Source: Shinella daejeonensis (lineage in GTDB: Bacteria > Pseudomonadota > Alphaproteobacteria > Rhizobiales > Rhizobiaceae). Taken from it: a stretch of DNA of 64,000 nucleotides. Under the pieces are notes generated by a model. The model was given only the letters and a program-made list of their open reading frames with translations. It was not told the origin of the DNA and searched no databases. The stretch lies in NCBI RefSeq assembly GCF_024281235.1, contig NZ_JAHWXY010000001.1, positions 124,001 to 188,000 on the forward strand, given 5' to 3'. A program made the translations under genes and the position numbers. Below are positions 47,104-55,896 of the stretch, piece by piece (the stretch's first letter is position 1; the number at the start of each line of letters is the position of its first letter).

Positions 47104-47856
47104 TCACGGACTATCGTTAATCCCGTGCGTGGCCCGGCCCACCGCATCGAAAAGCGGGAAGAATATGAAACCGAACAGGAAACCGCCGATATGCGCTTCC
47201 CAGGCGATCGCCGCGCCGGAGGCCGCACCGAAAAGCTGGCCGAAGCCGATCAGGAAATTGGTCAGGAACCAGATACCGGAGAAAACGAGGACGGATCGGT
47301 TCGACAGGGACTGGCGGATCGTCAGCCGGCGATTGAGGTGGGAAAACTGGCGGCTGATCCGCCCGCTCGGCGAGAAGACGAAGCGCGCCGCAGCACCCAT
47401 CAGCGCCGAGACAACGCCGGAAGCGCCGACGACCACGATCATCTCGCCCCAATGCATCGCCGAATGCAGGGCCACGGCCGCCGCCGCCGAAAGGCACCAG
47501 AAAAGAACAAAACGCGCCGGGCCGATGCGGCGGGCGACGGGCGCGCCGAAGGCGACCATCCAGAAGGCGTTGAAGACCAGATGTTCCCAGCTGCCGTGCA
47601 ACAATGAATAGGTGACCGGGCTCCACAGCCAGCCAAGGTCCTGGCCGGCCAGCGGCATGGCGTAGCGGGCAGGAATGAAGGCGAACGTCAGGATGACGAA
47701 CTCATCGGTGGAGGGCGAAAGAAGGTAGCTGCGCAGGATATGGATCGCCGTCAGCAGGGCCAGCGCCGCCACCAGGCTTCCCGGCAGGTTGAATGCGGGC
47801 TCCCGCCGGGAAAGACGCATTTCCGCACCGCCCTCGTTTTGTTCCGTGTCATTCAT
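47104..47856 (-). CDS. Rhomboid-family intramembrane serine protease
   Basis: A membrane protein of 250 residues with six to seven hydrophobic segments. The catalytic Ser is in VGASGVVSALMG (about residue 145) and the catalytic His in AWEAHIGGFLFGF (about 228); the SLLHGSWEHLVFNAFWM loop with the H-x2-N-type pattern precedes. It cleaves within membranes; the substrate is unknown. It stands alone in orientation, between CBS and the PAS gene. Confidence 0.9.
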   Translation of the reverse strand: MNDTEQNEGGAEMRLSRREPAFNLPGSLVAALALLTAIHILRSYLLSPSTDEFVILTFAFIPARYAMPLAGQDLGWLWSPVTYSLLHGSWEHLVFNAFWMVAFGAPVARRIGPARFVLFWCLSAAAAVALHSAMHWGEMIVVVGASGVVSALMGAAARFVFSPSGRISRQFSHLNRRLTIRQSLSNRSVLVFSGIWFLTNFLIGFGQLFGAASGAAIAWEAHIGGFLFGFIFFPLFDAVGRATHGINDSP

Positions 47857-48149
47857 CGTCGGCCCACCGCTTCCTCAATCATGCGTCATTTTCCAATACA
47901 GACCGGAAACGGTCTTGCAGTCGATACCGGCCGCCGGGGCTCCGGATCCCGATGATGAATCAAACGGGCCGCAGACACATTTGCCGATGGAGAAGGCCGG
48001 ACGTTTTCCCAAGATGCGCGACAAGGCAACGCAATGCGGTCATTAACCTTAACGGCGAGGTGGCACGAAACTCGCAAGTTCCGGTTCGACGATCCCTTCC
48101 GGCGCCATTTCGTACCGGAACGGGACGATTGGCCATTGGAATTCGGAAT

Positions 48150-48758
48150 ATGCAGACCACAGCAGCGATTACCCTTCATAGCTACTGGACGGAACGACGC
48201 GGCAGGCGACCGGCGCCGTTGCGCAGCGAAATAGAGCCGGCGCACCTTGCGACCATCCTGCCGGACGTCTTCATTCTGGAAAGCGACCGGCGGGGTCCGC
48301 GTATCCGCCTTGCCGGCACGCGCTTCTGCGCACAGTTCGGCCGGGAACTGAAAGGCTGCGCTTTCGCGGAACTCTTCACAATGGCCGGGCGCGAGCGCGT
48401 CCTGCGCGCCGCCGACCGGGTGTTGAAGGATCAGATGCCCGTCGTCCTGACCGCTCATGCCGAAGGCGCAGACCGGGATACAACCGTTGTGGAAATGGTC
48501 CTTCTCCCCCTCGCCTCGCGTGAACGCACAGTGGATCGGATCCTCGGCGCCTTCGCCCCCTTTGCCAACCAGCGCATGCCGCTTGCGGCGTTCCGGCATA
48601 TGATGCTCGGGAGCCTGGCAGTCGTTCGTGACCATCCTGTGGCCGACGACAACGCGATCCACGCACCCGCGTCCCTCACCATCGCCCGGCCGGCCGAAGC
48701 CGGCGGAACCATGCAGCGCGTCCTGCACCTGCGAATCTTCGATGGCGGCAAACGATAG
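48150..48758 (+). CDS. PAS_5-domain protein
   Basis: The 202-residue protein starts at ATG 48150-48152 (MQTTAAITLHSYWTERRG). Its core, about 14-150, resembles the PAS_5 family found in alphaproteobacteria (PLRSEIEPAHLATILPDVFIL, RLAGTRFCAQFGRELKG). No output domain is attached. A PilZ protein gene follows 134 nt later in the same orientation. PAS_5 proteins are often next to PilZ or GGDEF genes in rhizobia; ligand and partner are unknown. Confidence 0.75.
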   Translation: MQTTAAITLHSYWTERRGRRPAPLRSEIEPAHLATILPDVFILESDRRGPRIRLAGTRFCAQFGRELKGCAFAELFTMAGRERVLRAADRVLKDQMPVVLTAHAEGADRDTTVVEMVLLPLASRERTVDRILGAFAPFANQRMPLAAFRHMMLGSLAVVRDHPVADDNAIHAPASLTIARPAEAGGTMQRVLHLRIFDGGKR

Positions 48759-48892
48759 GCCGGAATACAACCCGACACATCCAAAAGCTGCACAAGGCGC
48801 CAGAAAGTCATCCGCCCGCGGGTAAGGCAAACCTTCTATTAACCCGGTAAGCTTAAGGCTGTAGCCGATAGTATAGGCGGGCGCTCGCACTC

Positions 48893-49504
48893 ATGTATTC
48901 ACCTCAGCAGACATCCTTCTCCTCGGCAAGGCCGCAGCCGGAGCAACGCAGTTTCCAGCACGTCACGGTCAACCTGCCCGGTCGCCTGATGCTGCCGAGC
49001 CATGAGGAATACAACTGCACCATCATCGACATGTCGCCGGGTGAAGCCACCTTCACCTGCCCGGCCCGTCCGCGCCTCGGCGATCGTGTTATCGCTTACA
49101 TGGACCATATCGGCCGCCTTGAGGGAACCGTCACGGGATTTCAGGCCGACGGCTTCGAGTTGCAGCTGACCGCGACGGAACGCAAACGCGAGAAACTCGC
49201 AGCGCAACTGACGTGGATCGCCAACCGCCATGAACTCGGCCTTCCCGAAGATCGGCGTCACGGGCGGCTTACGCCCCGCAACACCCTCACCGAACTCACG
49301 CTGGACGACGGCAGCCGGGTCCATTGCAGGATCATCGACCTCTCGCTTTCGGGAGCGGCCATCGACACCGATCTGCGCCCTGCCCTTCAGACGCCGGTGC
49401 GTCTTGGCCATATGCAAGGGCGCGTCGTCCGGCATTTCCAGGAGGGAATCGCCATCGAATTCTCTTCCATCCAGCCAAAGGAAGCGCTGACGGCGTTCCT
49501 CTGA
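48893..49504 (+). CDS. Tandem PilZ-domain protein
   Basis: The 203-residue protein has two PilZ-like halves. The second (about 118-200) carries the full c-di-GMP-binding set, Arg121-x3-Arg125 (RRHGR) and Asp149-x-Ser-x2-Gly (DLSLSG). The first (about 20-100) lacks the RxxxR pair and has a shortened DMSPG turn, so it is probably non-binding. It should be a c-di-GMP receptor; the target could be motility or the envelope. A terminator follows. Confidence 0.88.
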   Translation: MYSPQQTSFSSARPQPEQRSFQHVTVNLPGRLMLPSHEEYNCTIIDMSPGEATFTCPARPRLGDRVIAYMDHIGRLEGTVTGFQADGFELQLTATERKREKLAAQLTWIANRHELGLPEDRRHGRLTPRNTLTELTLDDGSRVHCRIIDLSLSGAAIDTDLRPALQTPVRLGHMQGRVVRHFQEGIAIEFSSIQPKEALTAFL

Positions 49505-49952
49505 GGGAAAAAGCCGCAAACCAACCACGAGACAAGGGCCTGCGAGGCCCTTTTTTTATCTCTGGCATGCGTGGTTTTCCGAATAAAAAATCGAAAGATT
49601 TTTTCCAGCGTCCGGCCTCCCGCGAGCAACGGGAGCGTTCGATCCGCTCTCCTTCCCGTTGGACTTGCGGAACGGGCGCGAGCCGTCATGCCGTCGATAC
49701 GATCTGCGGCGAAAGGCTGACGATGCGCGCTTCCAAAGATACACCGTCTTTTCAATAGGTTGCAGGATTCCCTCCAGCGACCCGCCGATGCGATTTCACT
49801 AAAATTCTAATCAAATTTTCCTAAATATAGATTCAAATATATCTCTAATTCTATTCTTTATTTAGTCTTATTTTTCGAAAAATATACTTCGCAACTTGGC
49901 GGAGAAGCAAAACATCCGTGTCATTGTCGACCCATCAAACGGGGACAAGGCA
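49505..49952. other. Long intergenic region with AT-rich block
   Basis: After the PilZ terminator this 448-bp gap has no supported gene. Bases about 49795-49895 are very AT-rich (a run such as CTAAATATAGATTCAAATATATC), in sharp contrast with flanking DNA. It leads into the cysteine peptidase start, so it probably contains its promoter or a binding site for a silencer such as MucR or NAP proteins. Confidence 0.5.
49534..49557 (+). terminator. Rho-independent terminator after the PilZ gene
   Basis: AAGGGCCT-GCG-AGGCCCTT forms a perfect 8-bp stem followed by a run of seven T. It separates PilZ from the downstream cysteine peptidase gene. Confidence 0.85.
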
Positions 49953-50555
49953 ATGACAAAAAGAAACTTCAGGACAGGGACGCTCGGTTTTCTCTTTTCC
50001 CTCGCGATGGCACAGGCGGCCGTCGCGCTTCCGGCCAACATTCCGGTCGCGGGTACGACGAACCAGCCCATCGGCCATTACGAATTCTGCAAGCGCGCTG
50101 CCGGCGAGTGCCGGGCGATCGCCAAGGACGCCGGTCCTCTGGTTCTGACGCAGGACAACTGGAAAACGATCCTGCGCGTGAACTACGACATCAATGCCGC
50201 CATCGAGCCGATGACCGACATGGAACTCTACGGCGTCGAGGAACACTGGGTTTATCCGACCACCGCCGGCGACTGCGAGGACTATGTCCTGCTGAAGCGC
50301 AAATTGCTGATGGACGCCGGCATTTCGGCGTCGAATCTCCTGATCACCGTCGTATTGCAGCCGAACGGCGAAGGCCATGCGGTCCTGACGGTCCGCACCG
50401 ATCGCGGCGACTTCATTCTCGACAACATGCGCAACAAGGTCATGCTCTGGTCGGAAACGGAATATCGCTACCTGAAGCGTCAATCCTCCAGGCATGCCGG
50501 AAAATGGGTCAAGCTTCAGGACGGCCGCGCCGATCTCGTCGGCAGCGTCAGATAG
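49953..50555 (+). CDS. Bacterial transglutaminase-like cysteine peptidase (BTLCP)
   Basis: The 200-residue protein has a signal peptide (residues 1-25) and the papain-like triad of PF06035: Cys108 (TAGDCEDYV), His142 (EGHAVLTV) and Asp157 (FILDNM). The family includes LapG, the periplasmic protease that releases surface adhesins under c-di-GMP control, but short rhizobial members like this are of unknown substrate. I start at ATG 49953-49955, with GGGGACAAGG upstream. No LapD or large adhesin gene lies in the window. Confidence 0.88.
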   Translation: MTKRNFRTGTLGFLFSLAMAQAAVALPANIPVAGTTNQPIGHYEFCKRAAGECRAIAKDAGPLVLTQDNWKTILRVNYDINAAIEPMTDMELYGVEEHWVYPTTAGDCEDYVLLKRKLLMDAGISASNLLITVVLQPNGEGHAVLTVRTDRGDFILDNMRNKVMLWSETEYRYLKRQSSRHAGKWVKLQDGRADLVGSVR

Positions 50556-50645
50556 GATCCCGCATGAATTTCGCCCCGGCCGTCGTCGTCCGGGGCGCGA
50601 AACGGGCCCGGTCAGTCCCCTATCCCTGTCCCAGACCACGGCCCC

Positions 50646-50686
50646 GCGGCCGGCTCTCCTGTCCCGGAGCCGGCCGCTTTTCTTTT
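50646..50686 (+). terminator. Rho-independent terminator after the BTLCP gene
   Basis: GCGGCCGGCTC/GAGCCGGCCGC, an 11-bp perfect stem with a 10-nt loop, is followed by TTTTCTTTT. Confidence 0.8.
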
Positions 50687-50804
50687 GCCCCTCCCCGGCC
50701 TTTACGGGAAATTAACCACATTCCCCGACGCTTGCGCATGACGCACCGGCAGAACGCCCCGCCACACTCCTGAGCGGCGACGCGCCGGCAAGGCGGAGAG
50801 GATA

Positions 50805-51557
50805 ATGACGACGGCATCGCCAGGCACATCCATCGGCAGCAAGGATGACGCCCCCCTGCTCTCCACCCGGTTTCTCACCCGGCTGACATTGGGGATCGCG
50901 ATCCTGGCCGGTCTTTCGGTCGCTGTCAGCCTTGCCGGCCGGACACTCGGGCAACGGATAGCCCTTGCCGGCCATAGCGAAAGCACAAGACCGGTCGATC
51001 TTCACGTCGGACAGGACCATCTGCGCCTCCCGGAAAACGTCATCCGCTTTGCCGAGCAGCGACAGGACGGGCGCGCCGAGCGGATCGACCTCTACCTCGC
51101 CTGGCCTGAAATGCAGGGTTACTCCCATGCCGGGCGCGACCGCTTCAACAACGGGTCACGCCCCGAGGGGCTGATCTTTCTCAATATTTCACAAAGCACC
51201 ATGTCGAAAGACATGTCCGGCCGGCTTGCGCCGATCTATCGCCACATCTTCGCCGGCACAGCGGAAAGCGGCCCGGCCGGCCTCTCCCTCCATCGCCTCA
51301 AGCCGCAATCGGGCTATGGTGACGAAATCTTCTTCACCGGCCGCCTGACGGATGGTTCCGATTATGTGGTGCGCTGCATGATCCCGGCGGAAGAAAGCCG
51401 GACGACGAGCGCGGATTGCCAGCGCGACATCCATCTCGGCAGGGATCTTTCCGTACTCTACCGCTTTTCGAGCAGACTTTTGCCGCAGTGGCGCAGCATG
51501 GAGAAGGGCGTGCGCGCCTATCTGGCCGACGCGCTCACCGTCGGAGGCAGTCGATAA
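50805..51557 (+). CDS. Membrane-anchored protein of unknown function
   Basis: The 250-residue protein has an N-terminal cytosolic stretch of about 25 residues and one transmembrane segment (LTLGIAILAGLSVAVSLAG), then a large periplasmic domain rich in charged and aromatic residues. Motifs like DLYLAWPEMQGYS and CMIPAEESRTTSADCQRDI look distinctive; two Cys in the latter could form a disulfide. I do not recognise a family. The gene sits between the BTLCP and the SPOR-carboxypeptidase genes. A role in the cell envelope is a guess from context. Confidence 0.75.
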   Translation: MTTASPGTSIGSKDDAPLLSTRFLTRLTLGIAILAGLSVAVSLAGRTLGQRIALAGHSESTRPVDLHVGQDHLRLPENVIRFAEQRQDGRAERIDLYLAWPEMQGYSHAGRDRFNNGSRPEGLIFLNISQSTMSKDMSGRLAPIYRHIFAGTAESGPAGLSLHRLKPQSGYGDEIFFTGRLTDGSDYVVRCMIPAEESRTTSADCQRDIHLGRDLSVLYRFSSRLLPQWRSMEKGVRAYLADALTVGGSR

Positions 51558-51696
51558 AATACGTGAGATTCCTGAAACCGATGATTCATCATAAACCGAT
51601 TGGTAACGCTATGCCGATAGCCTCAAGGGCACGGTCATCTCCGGGAGAGGCACCGTCCGCCCCGTAATTCGCAATCCGAGACTGAAGAGTACCCCT

Positions 51697-53124
51697 GTGT
51701 CCCGATCCGTGTTCTCCGCCTTTCTCCCCCGCCCCTGCCGCGCTTTTGCAGCCGCTGCGAAAAGCCTGATACTGGCGGGCGCGATCGTCACCGTCGTGCA
51801 CGCGGCGCCAGCCGAGGCAAATCCGAAATATGCCGGAATTGTTGTCGATGCGCGATCGGGCAAGGTTCTCTACAGCGAAGATGCGGATGCGCTGCGCTAT
51901 CCGGCCTCCCTGACGAAGATGATGACGCTCTATTTAACCTTCGAGGCTCTGGAGGCCGGCAAAATCCGCCTCAACACGCGCGTTCCGGTTTCCAGGAACG
52001 CCGCCGCGGAACCGCCTTCGAAGCTCGGCGTCGGCGCTGGCAATTCACTGACCGTCGAGCAGGCGATCCTCGCCCTCGTCACCCGTTCGGCCAACGACGT
52101 GGCGACCGCGCTCGGTGAATTTCTCGGCGGTTCCGAAGAGCGCTTCGGACGGATCATGACCCAGAAGGCGCGCGCACTCGGCATGACGCGCACCGTCTAC
52201 CGTAACGCCCATGGCCTGCCGAACACCGCACAGGTGACGACCGCTCGCGATCAGGCGCGACTCGGCATGGCGCTGCGCCAGCATTTCCCGCAATATTACA
52301 GCTATTTTTCCACGCGCAGCTTTCGCTTCGGCAAGAGCGTGATCGGCAATCACAACCGTTTGCTCGGCAATGTGACCGGCGTCGACGGCATCAAGACCGG
52401 TTATACGCGCGCTTCCGGCTATAATCTCGTCACCTCCGCTGTCGTCAACGGCCGCAGCGTCGTCGGTGTCGTCATGGGCGGCCGTTCCGGCGCGTCCCGC
52501 GACCAGCAGATGCGCAAGCTCATCGCCGCCTACCTTCCGAAGGCCTCGCGCCGTGGCGGCGGCAATTTCATTGCCGAAACCCGCAACGCGCCGACGCTCA
52601 CCGCCCAGGCGGCAGAAAATGCCGTCGCAAGCCGCATGGCGGAATTGCCGGAGAACGGCCCGGTCCCGGCCGTCCGCTATGAGACCAGCGGTTTCGAGAC
52701 CGCCTATGCCGCCCCCATGAATTCCGCCGATGTCGTCGGCAAGCGGGCGCTCGCCGCCACGCTGAAGCAACAGCAGGCCGTCGCCGTGCCGCAACCCGCA
52801 CCGGTCGAGGACGTGGCCGCCGAAGTCGATGCGCTGACCACATCCTCCACCACGGCGGCATCATCCGACGCACTCCCCTCCGGCTGGGTCATCCAGATCG
52901 GCGCCACGCCCGATCGCGGCATGGCGGAAGAACTTCTGGCGAAGGCCCACAGCCAGGGCGGCAAGGCCCTCTCGGGCACGAAGCCCTTCACCGTTGCGGT
53001 GTCGAGCGGCGGCGGCCAGCTCTATCGCGCCCGGTTTGGCGGCTTCGCCAGTCAGGATAGCGCATCCACGGCCTGCAAGGCGCTGAAACGAAAGGGTTTC
53101 GCCTGCTGGGCCAGCATGCAGTGA
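51697..53124 (+). CDS. D-alanyl-D-alanine carboxypeptidase with C-terminal SPOR domain
   Basis: The 475-residue exported protein is an intact S11 carboxypeptidase: SLTK (Ser71-Lys74), SAN (Ser131-Asn133) and KTG (Lys233). After a linker of Ala/Gln/Pro, a SPOR domain (about 395-475, GWVIQIGATPDRGMAEELL) should bind denuded septal peptidoglycan. A signal peptide (residues about 12-38) is present; the start is GTG 51697-51699 with GAAGAG. It trims pentapeptide ends, probably at the division site. Its intact motifs contrast with the protein at 11926-13083. Confidence 0.93.
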   Translation: MSRSVFSAFLPRPCRAFAAAAKSLILAGAIVTVVHAAPAEANPKYAGIVVDARSGKVLYSEDADALRYPASLTKMMTLYLTFEALEAGKIRLNTRVPVSRNAAAEPPSKLGVGAGNSLTVEQAILALVTRSANDVATALGEFLGGSEERFGRIMTQKARALGMTRTVYRNAHGLPNTAQVTTARDQARLGMALRQHFPQYYSYFSTRSFRFGKSVIGNHNRLLGNVTGVDGIKTGYTRASGYNLVTSAVVNGRSVVGVVMGGRSGASRDQQMRKLIAAYLPKASRRGGGNFIAETRNAPTLTAQAAENAVASRMAELPENGPVPAVRYETSGFETAYAAPMNSADVVGKRALAATLKQQQAVAVPQPAPVEDVAAEVDALTTSSTTAASSDALPSGWVIQIGATPDRGMAEELLAKAHSQGGKALSGTKPFTVAVSSGGGQLYRARFGGFASQDSASTACKALKRKGFACWASMQ

Positions 53125-53172
53125 GATCGATGCGGCGGCCGCAAGCTTGGCTCGCCGCGTCCCGATAATTCT

Positions 53173-53233
53173 GCCTTGCGTTCCCCTCGATCGCCGGACC
53201 GGTATCGCGTACCGGAGATCGGGAATGCAAGGC
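53173..53233. other. Long stem-loop downstream of the SPOR carboxypeptidase
   Basis: GCCTTGC/GCAAGGC, TTCCC/GGGAA, GATC/GATC and CCGGTA/TACCGG nest into one hairpin of about 60 nt. No T-run follows on the plus strand, so it is more a structured mRNA end or a regulatory RNA than a classic terminator. Confidence 0.5.
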
Positions 53234-53294
53234 GGGTGAAGCCGGCGCAGGCAGGCTCCACCATCCTCGATAGGTATTGCGTACGAGGCAGATC

Positions 53295-53567
53295 ATGGCG
53301 ATGAACGAAAACCGGTTCGATATCCCGGCAACACCGCACGACGAAAGGCGCAGGTCGCTGAGGGGCACGTTGCATCCCCTGCACGAGGCAGCGATGCGGA
53401 TCGCCGATATCGGGCTTGGCCGCTCGCGCAATCGGACGAAGGACCTGGTGGGCGCGCTGCTTGCCCATGGCGCGCGCGCCTGGCGCTCCGGCCAGCCCGT
53501 GGCCGGCCTTCATCTCCATATCGGCGTATCCGGCCGGCGCTATCCCGTCCGTCTTCGCCTGCGGTAG
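53295..53567 (+). CDS. Hypothetical protein of 90 residues
   Basis: A frame starting at ATG 53295-53297 with GAGG upstream. The product is basic and Arg-rich (HDERRRSLRGTLHPLHEAAMRIADI) without a signal peptide or membrane segment. The codon use is like that of neighbouring genes, and the end is 12 nt from the convergent DUF1489 gene. I do not recognise it. It may be genuine; independent conservation is not visible from here. Confidence 0.45.
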   Translation: MAMNENRFDIPATPHDERRRSLRGTLHPLHEAAMRIADIGLGRSRNRTKDLVGALLAHGARAWRSGQPVAGLHLHIGVSGRRYPVRLRLR

Positions 53568-53579
53568 GAGCCGGGACGA

Positions 53580-54017
53580 TCAGAGCAGGCCGAGTTCGGC
53601 CAGTTCGCGCCGCAGTTCCAGCGGCAGATCGGTTGCCCCGTCGCCAAGTCCGGCAAGATCGCGCGGGGCATCGTCCTGCTGGAGATAGCGCCATCCCTGG
53701 AATGCCCGACGCGGCTGTAGCACCGTCTCGATGACCTCCGGTCCCAGAACCAGTTCGCAGCGTGAAATGCCGTTGGAATCGGTGAAGGGCTTGATGTCCA
53801 GCAGCCGTTGCCTGGCCTGCACCTGCCCCTTGATGACCCAGTAAAGCGATCCGCCATCCAGCAGTTCACCATCCCGTTTCGGGATCATCCGCGTGATATG
53901 GGTCGAATGCGGCTCTTGTCCTGCCGCAATGGCGATAAGCGCGCGCTCCGACACCCATTCACGCAGATCGTCGATGGTGTCGGCTCCGACGCAGAGTTTG
54001 AGAAGATGAAGGGTCAT
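53580..54017 (-). CDS. DUF1489 family protein
   Basis: The 145-residue protein fits DUF1489, an alphaproteobacterial family of unknown function. Typical segments are THITRMIPKRDGELLDGGSLYWVIKG and the C-terminal PRRAFQGWRYLQQDDAPRDL (as GGSLYWVIKG and RRAFQGWRYL). It is soluble. No function can be given. Confidence 0.88.
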   Translation of the reverse strand: MTLHLLKLCVGADTIDDLREWVSERALIAIAAGQEPHSTHITRMIPKRDGELLDGGSLYWVIKGQVQARQRLLDIKPFTDSNGISRCELVLGPEVIETVLQPRRAFQGWRYLQQDDAPRDLAGLGDGATDLPLELRRELAELGLL

Positions 54018-54109
54018 GCCCTTTTGAACGCCGTTGCGGCGGCCGGGTCAAGGGGCCGCCGTGTCGCACCCACAGGCTGGGGATAGAGCGGTTCCGGCTT
54101 TCACAGAAG

Positions 54110-54190
54110 CGGTAGAATCGCTCTATCTCTTTGTTCCAGCCGCATTTCCGGACACAAAACCGTTTCACGCTTTTGCTGGAAATGCTCTAG
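54110..54190 (-). repeat. Intergenic repeat family, copy A
   Basis: On the minus strand this reads AGAGCATTTCCAGCAAAAGC..., GTGTCCGGAAATGCGGCTGG... and ends AGATAGAGCG. The core AGAGCATTTCCAGC--AAGCGTGA-----CCGGA-AATGCGG is shared with 60622-60685. It belongs to the class of short rhizobial intergenic repeats. It lies just after the sdaA stop. Confidence 0.7.
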
Positions 54191-54198
54191 CCGGCGCC

Positions 54199-55599
54199 TC
54201 AGCACTCCACCACATTGACGGCGAGGCCGCCGGTCGAGGTTTCCTTGTACTTCTCGTTCATGTCGGCGCCGGTCTGGCGCATCGTCTCGATACAGGCGTC
54301 GAGCGGCACGAAATGCTGGCCGTCCCCCTTGAGCGCCAGGGACGCCGCCGTGACGGCCTTGACCGCGCCGAGCGCATTGCGCTCGATACAGGGCACCTGC
54401 ACGAGACCGGCGATCGGATCGCAGGTCATGCCGAGGTGATGCTCGAGCGCGATTTCGGCGGCATTCTCCACCTGTTCCGGCGTGCCGCCCATGACGGCCG
54501 CAAGTCCGGCCGCCGCCATGGCGGAAGCGGAGCCCACCTCCCCCTGACATCCGACTTCCGCGCCGGAGATCGACGCATTATGCTTGATGATGCCGCCGAT
54601 CGCCGCCGCCGTCAGAAGATAATCGCGGATGCCCGCGTCATCGGCGTCGTCATGAAAATGCATATAATAGCGCACGGTCGCCGGCACGACGCCGGCCGCG
54701 CCGTTGGTCGGCGAGGTGACGACGCGTCCGCCGGCGGCGTTCTCCTCATTGACGGCCATGGCGTAGACCGACAGCCAGTCGTTGGCCATCAGCGGGTTCG
54801 CCTTGTTGGAGCGCCATTCCTCCTGCAATTTGTCATGGATCGAGCGGGCGCGCCGGCGGACTTTCAGGCCGCCCGGCATGATGCCTTCGTTGCGCAGTCC
54901 GCGATCGATACAGTCCTTCATCGCACCCCAGATCCGGTCGAGCCCGGCGTCCAGGTCCTCGCGCGACATCGTGGCTTCCTCGTTCGCGCGCTTCATCTGC
55001 GCAATGGTGAGGCCCGAGCGTTGCGACATTTCCAGCATCTGCTTGGCACTGGCGAAGGGAAAGGGCACCTTCTGGCCCGGCGCAACCGCCTTTCCGGAGC
55101 GCATCGTCTCCAGTTCGGTATCCGTCACCACGAAGCCGCCGCCCACGGAATAGTAGATGCGCTTCAGAAGCAGCCTGTCGTCGCGATCATAGGCGGAGAA
55201 GGTCATGCCGTTGGCATGGCCGGGCAAGGGATTCTTCTTGTCGAAGACGAGATCGGTCTTCGGCTGAAACGCATAGCCCGGATGCCCCGGCGGCGTGACG
55301 CGCCCGCTGCGTTCCACCGCCGCGACGATATCCTCCATGCGATCCGGATCGACGGTGTCCGGCCGCTCGCCCATCAGGCCGAGGATAACCGCGCGATCGG
55401 ACGCGTGACCGACGCCGGTATAGGCGAGAGAACCATGCAGGCTCATGCGGATGGCGGCGACCTGCGCCCCGGCCGGCCGCGGCCAGTCCGGCGACAGGAT
55501 CAGTTCGAGAAACCGGTTGGCGGCCGACATCGGCCCCATCGTATGCGAACTCGACGGACCGATGCCGATCTTGAAAACATCAAATACCGAAAGAAACAT
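54199..55599 (-). CDS. sdaA: L-serine ammonia-lyase (iron-sulfur dependent)
   Basis: The 466-residue enzyme deaminates L-serine to pyruvate. The single-chain form has the N-terminal beta domain ([11 protein letters not shown]) and the alpha domain with cluster cysteines in [14 protein letters not shown] and [16 protein letters not shown]; a further Cys is at the very C-terminus (NVVEC). The start is ATG 55597-55599 ([14 protein letters not shown]); a second in-frame ATG is seven codons upstream. No regulator is adjacent. Confidence 0.95.
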   Translation of the reverse strand: MFLSVFDVFKIGIGPSSSHTMGPMSAANRFLELILSPDWPRPAGAQVAAIRMSLHGSLAYTGVGHASDRAVILGLMGERPDTVDPDRMEDIVAAVERSGRVTPPGHPGYAFQPKTDLVFDKKNPLPGHANGMTFSAYDRDDRLLLKRIYYSVGGGFVVTDTELETMRSGKAVAPGQKVPFPFASAKQMLEMSQRSGLTIAQMKRANEEATMSREDLDAGLDRIWGAMKDCIDRGLRNEGIMPGGLKVRRRARSIHDKLQEEWRSNKANPLMANDWLSVYAMAVNEENAAGGRVVTSPTNGAAGVVPATVRYYMHFHDDADDAGIRDYLLTAAAIGGIIKHNASISGAEVGCQGEVGSASAMAAAGLAAVMGGTPEQVENAAEIALEHHLGMTCDPIAGLVQVPCIERNALGAVKAVTAASLALKGDGQHFVPLDACIETMRQTGADMNEKYKETSTGGLAVNVVEC

Positions 55600-55738
55600 G
55601 CCCGGACTTCTCCCTGCCATGAAAGGCTGCGCTCGCCTGCTGAGGCTACGTTATCATAGCGGCAGTCTAAGGCGATCTGCCGACATCGGGTTTTACAACC
55701 GCGACATCATCGATGCCATCGTATGACACCGGAATCGA

Positions 55739-55766
55739 AACGGCGCGCCCGGAGGGGCGCGCCGTT
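55739..55766 (-). terminator. Hairpin downstream of the 33-residue peptide gene
   Basis: AACGGCGCGCCC/GGGCGCGCCGTT is a perfect 12-bp stem with 4-nt loop. On the minus strand it is followed only by TCG, so the T-run is poor, but its position about 29 nt after the peptide stop suggests termination. Confidence 0.5.
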
Positions 55767-55794
55767 CGAAAAAGAGTTGAGTCTTTAAGCCGAC

Positions 55795-55896
55795 TCAGAC
55801 GCCGCCAAAGAGATAGGCGAGAAGCAAGACAGTCGTGAAACCTATGACTGCTCGGACGGCGACGCCCCAGCAGGACTTCTGAACGGTGCTTTCCAT
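55795..55896 (-). CDS. 33-residue single-pass membrane peptide
   Basis: A frame of 34 codons, starting ATG 55894-55896 and ending TGA 55795-55797. The product is a short polar N-terminus (MESTVQKSCW) and one hydrophobic helix (VIGFTTVLLLAYLFGGV). AGGGAAATC stands before the ATG and a 12-bp hairpin follows the stop, so it looks like a free-standing transcription unit rather than a chance frame. Similar tiny membrane peptides are easily missed. The function is unknown. Confidence 0.6.
   Translation of the reverse strand: MESTVQKSCWGVAVRAVIGFTTVLLLAYLFGGV

Noticed and set aside
49556-49758. Small frames in the PilZ-BTLCP gap
   Set aside because: Lys/Arg-rich random-looking products on both strands, no ribosome binding site, and the region directly follows a terminator.
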